Positions 1 to 9,751 are shown, counted from the first letter of the stretch. The stretch: DNA of 64,000 nt from Myxosarcina sp. GI1 (GCF_000756305.1 NZ_JRFE01000006.1:201090-265089), one strand, 5' to 3'. The notes: a model not told the origin generated them from the sequence alone. A program made the numbers and translations.

Positions 1-2
1 AC

Positions 3-161
3 AGTGCTAAAGTTTTATTCGCTCTCGATCGCCAGGTCAACCCAGCTGTAGCTTTATATAATATGCTCGGCGAAGACCTCAAGCGTTCGGAATTACCAGA
101 TTCTAGAACCGTTAGCCGCATTTACACCGATCTTACTCTTTTTGACTGGTTGCCGTTTTAA
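3..161 (+). CDS. C-terminal end of an unrecognised protein (cut by window edge)
   Basis: The third frame is open from the left edge for 52 codons and ends at TAA (159-161). The visible tail is soluble-looking, with mixed charge, and ends in an aromatic stretch (DWLPF). I do not recognise the family and the N-terminus lies outside the window. It converges on the TPR gene that follows, with only a few bases between the two stop codons. The call rests on the open frame and this tidy gene spacing. Confidence 0.55.
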   Translation, partial: SAKVLFALDRQVNPAVALYNMLGEDLKRSELPDSRTVSRIYTDLTLFDWLPF

Positions 162-167
162 GCTAGT

Positions 168-2108
168 TTATTGGCAGCGAGCTTTAGCGAGCTTTGCTGC
201 TTCGTAGTTTGGTTTTAGCTCTATCGATCGGTCGAAAGCAGCAATACCAGAAAAAACCTGGGATGAGTTACAGAGAGTTTTACCCAGGTAAAACCAAGCT
301 TCGGCTTTTTGAATTTTGGTCAGTCCGTCTTTTCTCAAAATATTCTCAAATACAGCACTGGCTTGAGGATATTGTTGTAAGTTACTAAGAGTAATACCTT
401 TACCAATTTGAGCGGGAAAATATTCGGCATTATACTCTAAAGATAGATTGTAAGCAGCCAGAGCCGCCCGATCTTGTTGTTGCTCCAATAGAGCTTTAGC
501 CTGGTAATTCCAAGCAGTGGCTAATTCACCTGCTACTCTAGCTTTACCTGCGGTGCGTTCTCTCGCCTCTAAAATTTCGATCGCTCGTTGGCTGGCAACA
601 ACTGCTTCATCATATTGTTTGAGAGAGAGTAAAGTTTCGCTTTTATTAACAAAAAATATTGAATCAGCAGGAGCGATTTCAATTGCTCGCTCGAATGCCT
701 CTAGTGCCTCGGCATTTCTCTGTAAATTATGTAACGCTTCACCCCGACAATTCCAGGCATAGACTGCTTCAGGCTCGATTAAAGTTGCCGAAGAACAAGA
801 TGCCAGCATTTGTTCGTACTTTTTCATCCCAGACAAAGCATAGCCGCGATTAGTCCAAGCCTGATAGTAATTGCTGTCTATATTTAGCAGTTTATTGTAA
901 CCTGCGATCGCCTGCTGATACTTTCCTGTTGTTAGTAGTTCGGTACTAGTTAGAAATAAGGTTCTTACCTGCCAGCGTTGGAGAATGTAAGGAATACTAA
1001 CTCCTAAAAAAACGGTAAAAATCAGTAGACTCAACCAACCAGACCAGCGATTAGAGCGGTTAGTTTTGGCATCTGGAGCGAGATTGGTTCTGGTAATTTT
1101 AGGAGCAGTTTTACTGTCATCTAGAATACTGCGATCGCGTTGTTCTGACTGCTGAGATAAATTATTTAGATTACTCTCGATCCAGCTTAGACTAAAAACT
1201 TCTCTATAGATACGATTAGAAACTCTAAGCCTACCTTCTTCTTCTTTAACCAATCCCAGATCGATCAATTCTGTTTGCTCTTCACTTTCATCAAACTCAA
1301 TCTGTTGCCTATAGATAAATTTGTATTCGCGTAAAAGCTCCAAAGCTTGGCATTGCCGATTGTGTAGTAGGCGATCGCGCATTTCAGATAGATGTTCGGC
1401 AGCGATTCCCTGTTGCCAATTTTCTATTAAGCGAGTTCTCACCAACTGCTCGATTTGCTTTTCTTCACCAACGGAAATATTAGTTTCGACAGCCAGGCGA
1501 CAGAGTTTCTGAGTTAAAAAAACCTGCCCTTCTGTCCACAGCATTATTTCATCTAAGATATCAAGGGGCAAGCTATTTTCATTAAGACCAAACAATCTCA
1601 ATCTAATTTTCGAGAAGTCTTGATGAATTTTTCGTTTGTGTTCGTAGTCTACTGATGGCATTTGAGGTTGTGAAGTAAAATGCTCGACAAAAAAATCGCG
1701 AGTAGCTGGTTTAATCCAGCCTTTTCTAATGGCTAACTCGCCAAACTTTAGATTGGTTTGTCCTTGTTCGTAAAGAATTAAACCTATTTGGGATTCATCT
1801 AACAATCCTGCTTCCTTAAAATATTGTCCTATAGGCTGTTGAGATTTTTGTCTGGCAATTGTCAACCAGCGTTCGGCAAAAAAATCAGCAGTTTTGGGAG
1901 TGAGCAATCCTTGCAATGCCAAAATTTCTCCCAAACGTTGCCGTCGCTCTTCTTTTTCCTGCTTTTCTAAAGCAGTTTTTATCTGTTGGCGCGATACTAA
2001 TCCTGCTTGCTGTAAAACCCTACCCAAAGGTCGAGCTTTTTGAGCCTCTGGAGTGGTTTCGGCGCAATCGGATAGCATTTTATGCTGATTGTTGCCTAAT
2101 ATTTTCAC
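168..2108 (-). CDS. TPR-repeat membrane protein with duplicated N-terminal module
   Basis: 646 aa. The N-terminus carries two copies of a roughly 50-residue module (about residues 27-82 and 90-144), each with the pattern LGxxLxxxGLLxxxQI...FF. A stretch near 180-215 (WTEGQVFLTQKLCRLA) resembles the winged-helix end of the AAA-like regions found in cyanobacterial WD40/TPR regulators. One transmembrane helix lies near 360-380, followed by at least six tetratricopeptide repeats to the C-terminus (for example AWNCRGEALHNLQRNAEALEAF). Such proteins are usually scaffolds, so a membrane-anchored protein-interaction role is inferred. The ATG at 2108 precedes the first module directly and is accepted. 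The specific partner is unknown. Confidence 0.8.
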   Translation of the reverse strand: MKILGNNQHKMLSDCAETTPEAQKARPLGRVLQQAGLVSRQQIKTALEKQEKEERRQRLGEILALQGLLTPKTADFFAERWLTIARQKSQQPIGQYFKEAGLLDESQIGLILYEQGQTNLKFGELAIRKGWIKPATRDFFVEHFTSQPQMPSVDYEHKRKIHQDFSKIRLRLFGLNENSLPLDILDEIMLWTEGQVFLTQKLCRLAVETNISVGEEKQIEQLVRTRLIENWQQGIAAEHLSEMRDRLLHNRQCQALELLREYKFIYRQQIEFDESEEQTELIDLGLVKEEEGRLRVSNRIYREVFSLSWIESNLNNLSQQSEQRDRSILDDSKTAPKITRTNLAPDAKTNRSNRWSGWLSLLIFTVFLGVSIPYILQRWQVRTLFLTSTELLTTGKYQQAIAGYNKLLNIDSNYYQAWTNRGYALSGMKKYEQMLASCSSATLIEPEAVYAWNCRGEALHNLQRNAEALEAFERAIEIAPADSIFFVNKSETLLSLKQYDEAVVASQRAIEILEARERTAGKARVAGELATAWNYQAKALLEQQQDRAALAAYNLSLEYNAEYFPAQIGKGITLSNLQQYPQASAVFENILRKDGLTKIQKAEAWFYLGKTLCNSSQVFSGIAAFDRSIELKPNYEAAKLAKARCQ

Positions 2109-2782
2109 GATCGATAAAACTACGTAAATAAATAAACTTAGCGAATATATATATAGTTATAGTAACGAATGCCGTCAGCAGAAAAGGCTTAGATTTACAA
2201 ACAATAAATAAATATACTTAACGAGCGATACGCTGACTTGTTTCGATTGCGTTTGGTTGCCTCTCCGATTGAATTTTAACTAAGACCGTCAAATGTGTTT
2301 GGGTATCCTGGCAGAGCCGTCTCTAACCAGGCCAAAAATTATTTCTGTTGAAAGCAGTTCTCGCACACACAGAATGGTAGCATATTTACCAACGGTTACA
2401 GCAGCGCGAAAGTGCGGTCTTGGTCGCGGCTTTCAAGCACTTGAATTCATTTCAGGTGACAGCCTCTTGACTTTCCCCCATGAGCAACTTTCGTAAGAAG
2501 GCTCCGTATCCCAACTCATTTTCTTGCGCCAAGCCCTCCAGGGCTTGCGAGCCGAAGGCAATCGTGGGCGCGGGGTCGTTACTCCGTTTCACGGCGGAGT
2601 AATCTGTGACTTAGTTTTTAAGTTGCTGTAGCCGAGCAGCTGTATACTACAATCGTATTTTAGCATATATAGAGCTTGCTAAAATATGGCAGAACAATAT
2701 CTGGCTATCTTTGATTTGCGATCGCGCTAGTCGCGTGTCAATTTTTTACTTAGTAAAGCTTTAATTGTTGTCGGAATAATTT
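2109..2782. other. Intergenic block with GC-rich hairpin-bearing repeat remnant
   Basis: No convincing gene. The middle (about 2290-2610) is clearly more GC-rich than its flanks and holds two tight inverted repeats: 2530-2547 (8-bp arms around CC) and 2579-2602 (TTACTCCG / CGGAGTAA, 8-base loop). At 2409-2423 the 15-mer AAAGTGCGGTCTTGG also occurs, inverted, inside the repeat inserted in the GH63 gene (41759-41773). An open frame at 2293-2496 has no recognisable protein similarity. The block looks like decayed repeat or IS200/IS605-end material rather than a gene. Confidence 0.5.
2530..2602. repeat. Pair of inverted repeats (hairpins)
   Basis: CAAGCCCT-CC-AGGGCTTG at 2530-2547 and TTACTCCG/CGGAGTAA at 2579-2602. 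Both are perfect in the arms and sit in a GC-rich island between AT-rich flanks. There is no T-run after them, so a terminator is unlikely. Subterminal hairpins of an IS200/IS605-like element or a cyanobacterial interspersed repeat fit better. Confidence 0.55.
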
Positions 2783-3100
2783 ATGAAAACTTATTATTAC
2801 GTTTTAGCCAGTCAGAAGTTTCTCTTAGAAGAAGAACCTTTAAACGAAGTACTAGAAGAAAGAAGGCGTAACTACAAAGAACAAAATAAGGAAATTGACT
2901 TTTGGTTAGTCAAGCAGCCAGCTTTTTTAGAAACGGCAGAATTTTCTGATTCTAAAGCCAAAGTTCCCCAACCTGCGGCAGCGATTATTTCTACCAACAA
3001 GCAGTTTATTACTTGGCTAAAATTGCGACTAGAGTATGTCTTGACGGGTGAATTTGAAGCTCCCTCATCTGCAATTACCGAACCCCTGGCTTCTAAGTAA
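2783..3100 (+). CDS. ycf54: Ycf54, Mg-protoporphyrin monomethylester cyclase accessory protein
   Basis: 105 aa, the full length of the DUF2488/Ycf54 family. Hallmark strings are present: TYYYVLASQ at the start, FLLEEEPL, FWLVKQPAFLE, PQPAAAIIST and LKLRLEYVLTGEFEAP. In cyanobacteria and chloroplasts Ycf54 binds the aerobic cyclase (AcsF/CycI) and is needed for its assembly or activity in making protochlorophyllide from Mg-protoporphyrin IX monomethyl ester. The gene ends only 6 bases before the downstream DUF2079 membrane protein, so they may be co-transcribed. Confidence 0.95.
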   Translation: MKTYYYVLASQKFLLEEEPLNEVLEERRRNYKEQNKEIDFWLVKQPAFLETAEFSDSKAKVPQPAAAIISTNKQFITWLKLRLEYVLTGEFEAPSSAITEPLASK

Positions 3101-3106
3101 TCTCCA

Positions 3107-4744
3107 ATGCCACCCAAATTAAGCGTCAGATCGGGTATTACTATCCTTGCAGTTGCCGCCAGTGTCTTTTTTGTCGGTACTTTATTGTTGACGCTCCATC
3201 GCCACTTTACATTTTATTCTTCTTACGATCAGGGAATTTTCAATCAAGTTTTTTGGAATGGTACTCATGGCAACTGGTTTCAAAGTAGTCTTTCTTCCCA
3301 ATTATCGACCAATGTAGTTCACAATGGCGAAGTACCTGCGGTAGATTATCGTCGCCTAGGACAGCATTTTACACCTGCTTTACTGTTGTGGTTGCCAATC
3401 TATTATCTGTTTCCCTATCCTGCAACATTAACCGTATTGCAGGTAATTTTTGTGACGGCAGCAGGTTTGGTGTTATACGCTTTGGCAAGAGTCTATCTCC
3501 AGCCTGGGATTGCGATTTTTATTGTAATTAGCTTTTACTGTGCCAATGCTGTTTTAGGACCAACCTTAGCTAATTTTCACGACATTTCGCAAATTCCCCT
3601 ATTTGTGTTTGGGTTGCTGTTGGCGATGGAAAAACGCTGGTGGTGGTTATTTGGTATTTTGACAGTTTGTACTCTGGCGGTTCGCGAAGATAGCGGTATT
3701 ACCTTGTTTGGGGTTGGAGTGTACTTAGTTCTCAGTCGTCGCTATCCGCGACTGGGTTTAGCTGTTTGTAGCTTGAGCTTGATTTACATCATCGCTCTAA
3801 CTAATCTGGTTATGCCCTTATTTTCTGACGATATTTCCAAACGATTTATGTTAGAAAGATTCGGGCAGTATGCCGAAGGCGATGAGGCTTCGACGCTAGA
3901 AATTATTAGTAATATGATTCGCAATCCAGGGGTTTTGCTGGTCGAATTGTTTACTCCAGTTTTTGGTACGGTGAAATATTTGCTCGGACAGTGGCTACCG
4001 TTAGCTTTTATCCCTGCGGTAGCTCCCGTTTCCTGGGCGATCGCCAGTTTCCCTTTGTTAAAGCTGCTTTTAGGTAAGGGAGATTCGGTATTGGCGATTT
4101 CTTTACGCTATGCTATGAGCGTTACACCAGGATTATTTTACGGTGCGATTCTCTGGTGGGCAGGGCAAGGATTTGGCAACCTCAATAAATCTCTGACTTA
4201 TTGTCAACCGCGACGACTAAAAAGTGGGTTTCGTCGTTTTTGGATTTTTTGTATCTGTCTTTCTTTGATTTTTACTATCACTTCTAATCCTAGCCGTACC
4301 CTCTACTTTTTGGTTCCCGATTCGATTCAGCCCTGGGTATACGTTTCGGCTCCCGAACAGTGGACGAGAGTGCCGCAAATTCGTTCGCTTTTAGCTAAAA
4401 TACCCGATGATGCCAGCGTTTCGGCTACTACCTATTTAATTCCCCATCTATCTAGTAGAAGAGAAGTTATTCGCCTAACTGGATTAGCTGTAAAAGGCGA
4501 TCGCCAGCAAATCGAACGAGTAGATTACATTATTGCCGATCTCTGGCAGCTACAGCGCTATCAAAAGGCTTTTAAAGAAGATCGCCAGCAGCTACAGGCG
4601 ATAGTCGATTTGATTAAAGCAGTAACTAATAGTCAGGAATACGGCATTATCGGTTTTAACAATGGTGTAATTTTATTGCAAAAAGATACTGCTTCGTTAC
4701 CCGAAGCGACTAAAGCCTGGGAAGCTTTTTTGGGTAATGGGTAA
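3107..4744 (+). CDS. DUF2079 family polytopic membrane protein
   Basis: 545 aa with about ten hydrophobic helices. The N-terminal region matches the DUF2079 pattern: a first helix, then a short loop with YDQGIFNQ, then the conserved LGQHFTPALLLWLPIYYLFP. The family resembles GT-C glycosyltransferase-like membrane proteins; its substrate is unknown. The soluble C-terminal part (after about residue 400) has APEQWTRVPQIRSLLAKIPDDASV, the typical extracytoplasmic tail. Translation probably follows ycf54, which stops 6 bases upstream. Function beyond a membrane enzyme of envelope glycan or lipid metabolism is not supported. Confidence 0.85.
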   Translation: MPPKLSVRSGITILAVAASVFFVGTLLLTLHRHFTFYSSYDQGIFNQVFWNGTHGNWFQSSLSSQLSTNVVHNGEVPAVDYRRLGQHFTPALLLWLPIYYLFPYPATLTVLQVIFVTAAGLVLYALARVYLQPGIAIFIVISFYCANAVLGPTLANFHDISQIPLFVFGLLLAMEKRWWWLFGILTVCTLAVREDSGITLFGVGVYLVLSRRYPRLGLAVCSLSLIYIIALTNLVMPLFSDDISKRFMLERFGQYAEGDEASTLEIISNMIRNPGVLLVELFTPVFGTVKYLLGQWLPLAFIPAVAPVSWAIASFPLLKLLLGKGDSVLAISLRYAMSVTPGLFYGAILWWAGQGFGNLNKSLTYCQPRRLKSGFRRFWIFCICLSLIFTITSNPSRTLYFLVPDSIQPWVYVSAPEQWTRVPQIRSLLAKIPDDASVSATTYLIPHLSSRREVIRLTGLAVKGDRQQIERVDYIIADLWQLQRYQKAFKEDRQQLQAIVDLIKAVTNSQEYGIIGFNNGVILLQKDTASLPEATKAWEAFLGNG

Positions 4745-4768
4745 CAAGTATATTATTTGTTACTGCTG

Positions 4769-7700
4769 CTATAACTGCGAAGTACTATTCTGAGGCGGAG
4801 AAAGATATTTATCTGTTTCTCGCACTCTCTTACTCAAGAAGCGACAAATTTCCAGAATAATGTGTGGGCGTTGAGAAATTAAGCTAATAAATTGCTTTTT
4901 CTCTAGTTTTAGTAGGGTACAGTTAGTAATGGCGATCGCGCCATCCCAACGAGGAGCATCGTCAAACAAAGCGATTTCTCCAAAGTATTCTTCGGCAGCA
5001 AGCTGTTTAATTTCTTGTTGCTTGCCATCAAGGTTTTTAACTAGTTTGACTCTGCCATCGGCAATAATATATAGATGAGAACCCCAGCTAGCTTCGGTGT
5101 AAATAGTTTGGTTAGCTAAAACTCGTTCGGTTTCTAAGGCTTTGTCGATCGAAAATAGTTCGTCTAAAGTGAGATTTTTAAATAAAGCGATGTTTTTGAG
5201 CAATAGTAAGCGGTTCATAGAAGTGTTGCTAGAGGGCAGTAGAGCGGCAAGATCGGAGAATTCTCCACCGTAAAACAACGGAGTTTCTCCAGCATGAGTA
5301 AGTTGTGCGTGAGCGTGAGCGACTAAGTGAAGTTCGCCGTCCCCTGGCGCGATCGCCACTTGAGAAGAGGACAACTGGTGTCGATCGGGAGCGAAAATTT
5401 CTCTGGCAACCAAACGTACTACGGGATCGCGATCGCCTATTAAGGCAGAAGGAATTGTCGCCAGGGGAATCAAGGCACCAGTTTTAATCCATCGATCTTT
5501 TGATTCGAGAGCTTCTAATAAAATTTTATAGCCTTTGGTTCTCAACCACTGAGGAGTTGGAGTAATTGAGTTTGGCGATCGCTCCTTGCGTTCGAGGATG
5601 GGAATTAAAGGGGCAATAAAACGACGTTCGTTAATAGAAGCTAAAACTTCGATTGCGTTGGCTACTTTTTTAGCATCAGTAGTCGCTAGAATGCGCGTGA
5701 CGACATTTACAGTGCGCGAATATCCCAGGCAAGACAAAATATACAGGACTTTTTGAATTAGACGCTGGTGATAATCGGCGATCGCCACTGACAGCAGCCG
5801 CCAGTTAAGATCCTGTTGGGGAAGACGCTGCTGCCATTGACGTGTAAGAGCCAACTGCTCGAATTCGGGAGCCAGATGTTTAAACAAAATATCGCTGGCA
5901 TATTTAGTGCGAATGCGTCCGATGGCAGCGATCGCCGCGTTGACTTCAGCAGGATCGCTCGCGCTCAGACTTTCTCTTGCCAATGCCAGTCCCGATTGCC
6001 CGTAAGCAGCCAGAGCCATTGCTGCCTGCTGCCTGACTCTCGGTTCGGAATCTGCCAAACCTGGCTTTAAATAAGACAGCATTGATTCACAGCGCGTAGC
6101 CTGAAGTAGCTGATATGATGCTGCTCGCACCAAAGGTTCGGGATTTTGAAGCTCGGCTGTAGCTAGTTTGGCTGCTTCTATTTCTTCTGGTAACGCAAGT
6201 TTGGCGATCGCTTCTAGAGCTAATTGTTTGGTTTGGCTATCTTCTCGTTCGAGTAGTTGCCGTATTAAAGGAATTAAATCGCGCTCTCCTCGCTGGACAA
6301 TAACTCTAATTACAGCCTGGACGGCAGTTTTGTCTAATTCTGACTGCCAAATTGATTCTAACGCACTAACAATTTGGGAATTTTTCTTAGATTCGGATGT
6401 TGCCGCTATTGCCGCTAAGATTTTAATTTCTGCATCCTCGTCAACAAGTAACTCTAATAGTTGCTCCTCGGAGAAAGTATAGCGATTGGCGGTTAAAATT
6501 CCTAAAGCTGTAGCTCTAATCTGGGTTCGCTCGTCGCCCAACAGTTCTTCCCACTGCTTTAAAGTGGCAACATCGCTGTTGTCGTATAACTTTAATACCG
6601 TATGACGTATTTGGGGATCGGCATAAGGTAGTAGTGTTAGAATCTCGCTAAAAAACTGGCTGGGTTGCCCCAAACTGGCAGCTAGCTCTAAGCCTTTAAT
6701 TTGTAAGTAGCGATCGCTGCTGGATATAAATTCGCGAATAGTGCTGGCAGACTGAGGTAATAACTGAATTCCTTCTTTGCCAAAATCATCTAAATTAATG
6801 CTGTCAGAGCGAATAATTTTTTCCAAACTTTGGGTATAAAATCTGCCCATTGGCAATCGCACCAATAACAGAAGGACAGTTAAGCTAGCTGCCAACCAGG
6901 TAATCTGCACCAAACTGAGGTAGAGATGAGCAAACCACAATAAGGTTCCTGCTAGAGTCAGTCCTATAGAATAAACAATGCCGTCGCTTACGGCTCGAAC
7001 TCTACCGATAAATTCTTGGGGAATAGCATTGTAATTAAGTTGGTGTACGGGTAGATTGATCGCTTTGTAAAGAGCATCACCGTTAATGTGAAGACCAATA
7101 CCTGCGGGTAATTTAAGATTTAATAACAATCCGCCAAAGCTAAATAGGGTAGTTAAAGGATAAACCGCGTTCAACCGCGCCACTCCCAACCATTGCAGCA
7201 GGGGACGAGTAACGCCATACAAAAATGCCACCTGAATCAGGCTGATGACAATTCGCATCAAACCTAAAAATCCTGTCAGATTGCGTTCGTCAAAGTTTTG
7301 ACCGTAGATATTGAGCCAAAGAAATTCCGAGCTTACATAAATAATTACCAGTAAAAAGCTACTGCTGGCTAGTAAAAACACTAGTGGATAGCCTTTGACC
7401 AAATCGGGAAAAGTTTTTAAAGACTCTAAAATTCCTGCTTTTTTTTGCTCTTTGACTACATCTATTTGACGTTGAGAGTTTTCTAAATAGAGTAACTGTG
7501 CGAAGGCGATTGCTAGAATTACCAGCAAAGCCAGCAGTAAGTCTCGCGTCGCTAGATAACGCGACAGCAACATAGTCAAACCACCACCAAGCAGAGTTCC
7601 TGCCGCCTGAGCGATACCAATAAACGGGGCATATCGCTTGTACTCCAAAGTAGTCAGATAATCCGTTAGCAGACTGGGATAAAGAATATTGTTGTGAAAA

Positions 7701-8110
7701 TCCCATTGAAAAAAGATAACGATTAGCAGGATGTAATAGATCCAGGTAGCACTTAAAGACAACAAAAACCACAAACCCAGAGCAATAGCAGCAAAAACGA
7801 TTAAAGCAAAGCGAAACAGCTTAGGACGACTATAGCGATCGATCGCCAGCGAAAACAATCCATAAGCAGGTATGGAAAACAAGCCAATTGAGATAAAAGC
7901 TAGAGGCAGATTCCCCGCTCCTACTCTGCTGATAAATAGAGAATTAGCAATTGCCATTGCCACAACGCTATAGCTTAAGACTGTAGCTGCCAACAGCAGC
8001 AATTGCGCTATGAGATTTTGACCGATTAAAGCAGGCAGGGTGAAACGTCCAAACATTTGGCTGGTTTGGGCTTTAGGACGACCCACTATTTGATAAACTC
8101 GACTTAACAT
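4769..8110 (-). CDS. MFS-like transporter fused to HEAT repeats and a cyclic-nucleotide-binding domain
   Basis: About 1113 aa from the chosen start. Residues 1-430 form a 12-helix MFS or ATP/ADP-translocase-like membrane domain (GRVRAVSDGIVYSIGLTLAG loop). About 450-890 is an alpha-solenoid of HEAT-like repeats (EPRVRQQAAMALAAYG, DPVVRLVAREIF). The C-terminus (about 985-1105) is a CAP_ED cNMP-binding fold (IYTEASWGSHLYIIADGRV, YFGEIALFDDAPRWDGAI). The frame stays open for 60 more codons upstream to 8290, but that segment is low-complexity repeat DNA. ATG 8110, directly before the conserved membrane region, is preferred. Such fusions occur in cyanobacteria; the transported substrate and ligand are unknown. 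The inferred logic is transport gated by a nucleotide signal. Confidence 0.85.
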   Translation of the reverse strand: MLSRVYQIVGRPKAQTSQMFGRFTLPALIGQNLIAQLLLLAATVLSYSVVAMAIANSLFISRVGAGNLPLAFISIGLFSIPAYGLFSLAIDRYSRPKLFRFALIVFAAIALGLWFLLSLSATWIYYILLIVIFFQWDFHNNILYPSLLTDYLTTLEYKRYAPFIGIAQAAGTLLGGGLTMLLSRYLATRDLLLALLVILAIAFAQLLYLENSQRQIDVVKEQKKAGILESLKTFPDLVKGYPLVFLLASSSFLLVIIYVSSEFLWLNIYGQNFDERNLTGFLGLMRIVISLIQVAFLYGVTRPLLQWLGVARLNAVYPLTTLFSFGGLLLNLKLPAGIGLHINGDALYKAINLPVHQLNYNAIPQEFIGRVRAVSDGIVYSIGLTLAGTLLWFAHLYLSLVQITWLAASLTVLLLLVRLPMGRFYTQSLEKIIRSDSINLDDFGKEGIQLLPQSASTIREFISSSDRYLQIKGLELAASLGQPSQFFSEILTLLPYADPQIRHTVLKLYDNSDVATLKQWEELLGDERTQIRATALGILTANRYTFSEEQLLELLVDEDAEIKILAAIAATSESKKNSQIVSALESIWQSELDKTAVQAVIRVIVQRGERDLIPLIRQLLEREDSQTKQLALEAIAKLALPEEIEAAKLATAELQNPEPLVRAASYQLLQATRCESMLSYLKPGLADSEPRVRQQAAMALAAYGQSGLALARESLSASDPAEVNAAIAAIGRIRTKYASDILFKHLAPEFEQLALTRQWQQRLPQQDLNWRLLSVAIADYHQRLIQKVLYILSCLGYSRTVNVVTRILATTDAKKVANAIEVLASINERRFIAPLIPILERKERSPNSITPTPQWLRTKGYKILLEALESKDRWIKTGALIPLATIPSALIGDRDPVVRLVAREIFAPDRHQLSSSQVAIAPGDGELHLVAHAHAQLTHAGETPLFYGGEFSDLAALLPSSNTSMNRLLLLKNIALFKNLTLDELFSIDKALETERVLANQTIYTEASWGSHLYIIADGRVKLVKNLDGKQQEIKQLAAEEYFGEIALFDDAPRWDGAIAITNCTLLKLEKKQFISLISQRPHIILEICRFLSKRVRETDKYLSPPQNSTSQL

Positions 8111-8160
8111 AAATCTTTTTCTGCGATCGCTTTTAGTGCTTTGTCTATTAATTAATGAGA

Positions 8161-8290
8161 GATAACTAAGTAGGGAGCATCGCTTCGCTAGGGAGAAGGG
8201 GTAAATTAGTCGGACAGAAATCCCCCTGCCCCCTGCTCCTTTTCTTAAAAAAGACCTGCTCTCTGCTCCCTGCCTATAAAAACCCATCAA
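8161..8290. repeat. Low-complexity CCCTGCTCC-type repeat upstream of the MFS/HEAT gene
   Basis: Contains GTAGGGAGCATCGCTTCGCT and, about 50 bases on, clustered CCCCCTGCCCCCTGCTCC and GCTCTCTGCTCCCTGCC strings. These purine/pyrimidine-skewed repeats are frequent between cyanobacterial genes. It keeps the upstream frame open by chance, which argues against using the longer start of the neighbouring gene. Confidence 0.6.
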
Positions 8291-8311
8291 TTAGATATTT
8301 ATTGAAGACCA

Positions 8312-9751
8312 TTAGGTCGTTTGTGTTTTTGAGTCTGTCTCTAAAGATTGTTCGGTTTTTTGCTCTTGATTTTCTCCCTCAATGTCGGCTGCCATATCGT
8401 CAGTATTAGTTTTGACAAACAAAGTCAAGCCTGCGGCAATAATCATACATACGCCACCTACTACTACTGCCAAGAGACGATCTTCGTGAAGTAAGTTAGT
8501 CATTACCCAGCCAAATCCCAAGGCTACAGCAATTTCGGGTAAAACCACAAAGAAATTAAAGATACCTTGATAAATTCCTCGACGTTGGGGAGGAATTGAA
8601 TTAGTCAACATGGCATAGGGCATAGTCATGGCACTAGACCAAGCAATCCCCAAACCAATCATAGCGACAAATAATAGATAGCGATTGTTAATCTGCAAAA
8701 GTGCAACGGCACTCAGACCACCGCAGAGCAAACACAAAGCGTGAGTTCGCTGACGACCGATACGCTCGCCGAGGTAGGGCAAAACAAAAGAAAAAATCAC
8801 ACAGATGGCGTTATAAATAGCAAAGCACAAGCCAGCCCATTCAATACCATCGCTATACAGAACTGAACTTTGGTCTACAGCCCCAAAAATGTTGCGAGCT
8901 ACTGCCGGGGGGAAATATAGAAAAAAACAGAAAATTCCCAACCAGGTAAAAAACTGAACTCTCGCCAGCTGCTGCATCGTAGCTGGTAGATTTTGTAGGG
9001 TATGCCATGTTTCTCTAATGCTGCTGGCAATACCACCGCGTTTTTCCTGTAGTTTTTCAAATTTTTGTAAGTTCTGGGGCGGTTTTTCTGGTGTGGTAAC
9101 AATCGTCCAGAGTACCGTTCCTAAAAATAAAATGCCTCCAGCATAGAAAGAAATTTCAATAGTCAGAGGAATTTGCTTAGTCGGACTACTGGCGTTAGCC
9201 ACTCCAAAAAAGTGATTGAGCGACCAAGGTAAAACCGAAGCTGAAACAGCCCCAATGCCAACCATAATGCTCTGCATGGCAAATCCTCTCGTCCGATATT
9301 CTTCTGGCAATAAGTCACCAACAAAGGCGCGAAAGGGAACCATGCTGACATTAGCACTAGTATCCAAAATCCACAGCAATCCTGCTGCTATCCAGAGCGA
9401 AGAGCTATGGGGCATAAAAATCAGACCGATAAAACCTAGAATTGCTCCCATTAAGAAGTAAGGTCTTCTTCTACCCAAGGGAGTCCAGGTATAGTCGCTG
9501 AGATTGCCAATAATGGGCTGAATAATTAGACCAGTTAGAGGAGCGGCAAGCCAAAGAATAGGAATTTGATGGGCATCTGCTCCTAAATGCTCGAAAATGG
9601 CACTCATATTTGCCATTTGCAGTCCCCAGGCAAATTGGATTCCCAAAAATCCGAGGTTCATATTCCAAAGTCGTCCAAAAGTCCATTCTTCTGTCGAATG
9701 TTGGTCGTTGGTATTTTCTAATAATTTACTTTGATTTTCTAGAATAGACAT
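8312..9751 (-). CDS. MFS sugar carrier, SLC45/sucrose-symporter-like
   Basis: 479 aa with 12 membrane helices. Diagnostic features match the GPH/SLC45 type: LGFLGIQFAWGLQMANMSAIFEHLGA in helix 1, PIIGNLSDYTWTPLGRRRPY in the loop after helix 2, and a second-half MTMPYAMLTNSIPPQRRGIYQGIFN. The family moves disaccharides such as sucrose with protons in many taxa. The substrate is not decidable here. ATG 9751 (MSILEN) is preferred over the in-frame start at 9781. It lies directly downstream of, and in the same direction as, the GGDEF/EAL gene, but 160 bases of spacer suggest a separate promoter. Confidence 0.82.
   Translation of the reverse strand: MSILENQSKLLENTNDQHSTEEWTFGRLWNMNLGFLGIQFAWGLQMANMSAIFEHLGADAHQIPILWLAAPLTGLIIQPIIGNLSDYTWTPLGRRRPYFLMGAILGFIGLIFMPHSSSLWIAAGLLWILDTSANVSMVPFRAFVGDLLPEEYRTRGFAMQSIMVGIGAVSASVLPWSLNHFFGVANASSPTKQIPLTIEISFYAGGILFLGTVLWTIVTTPEKPPQNLQKFEKLQEKRGGIASSIRETWHTLQNLPATMQQLARVQFFTWLGIFCFFLYFPPAVARNIFGAVDQSSVLYSDGIEWAGLCFAIYNAICVIFSFVLPYLGERIGRQRTHALCLLCGGLSAVALLQINNRYLLFVAMIGLGIAWSSAMTMPYAMLTNSIPPQRRGIYQGIFNFFVVLPEIAVALGFGWVMTNLLHEDRLLAVVVGGVCMIIAAGLTLFVKTNTDDMAADIEGENQEQKTEQSLETDSKTQTT

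Noticed and set aside
2293-2496. 67-codon open frame in the GC-rich block
   Set aside because: No recognisable similarity, no ribosome site, and it lies in repeat-like DNA with hairpins.
8111-8290. 60-residue N-terminal extension of the MFS/HEAT protein
   Set aside because: It is encoded by low-complexity repeat DNA and precedes the natural membrane-protein start at 8110.
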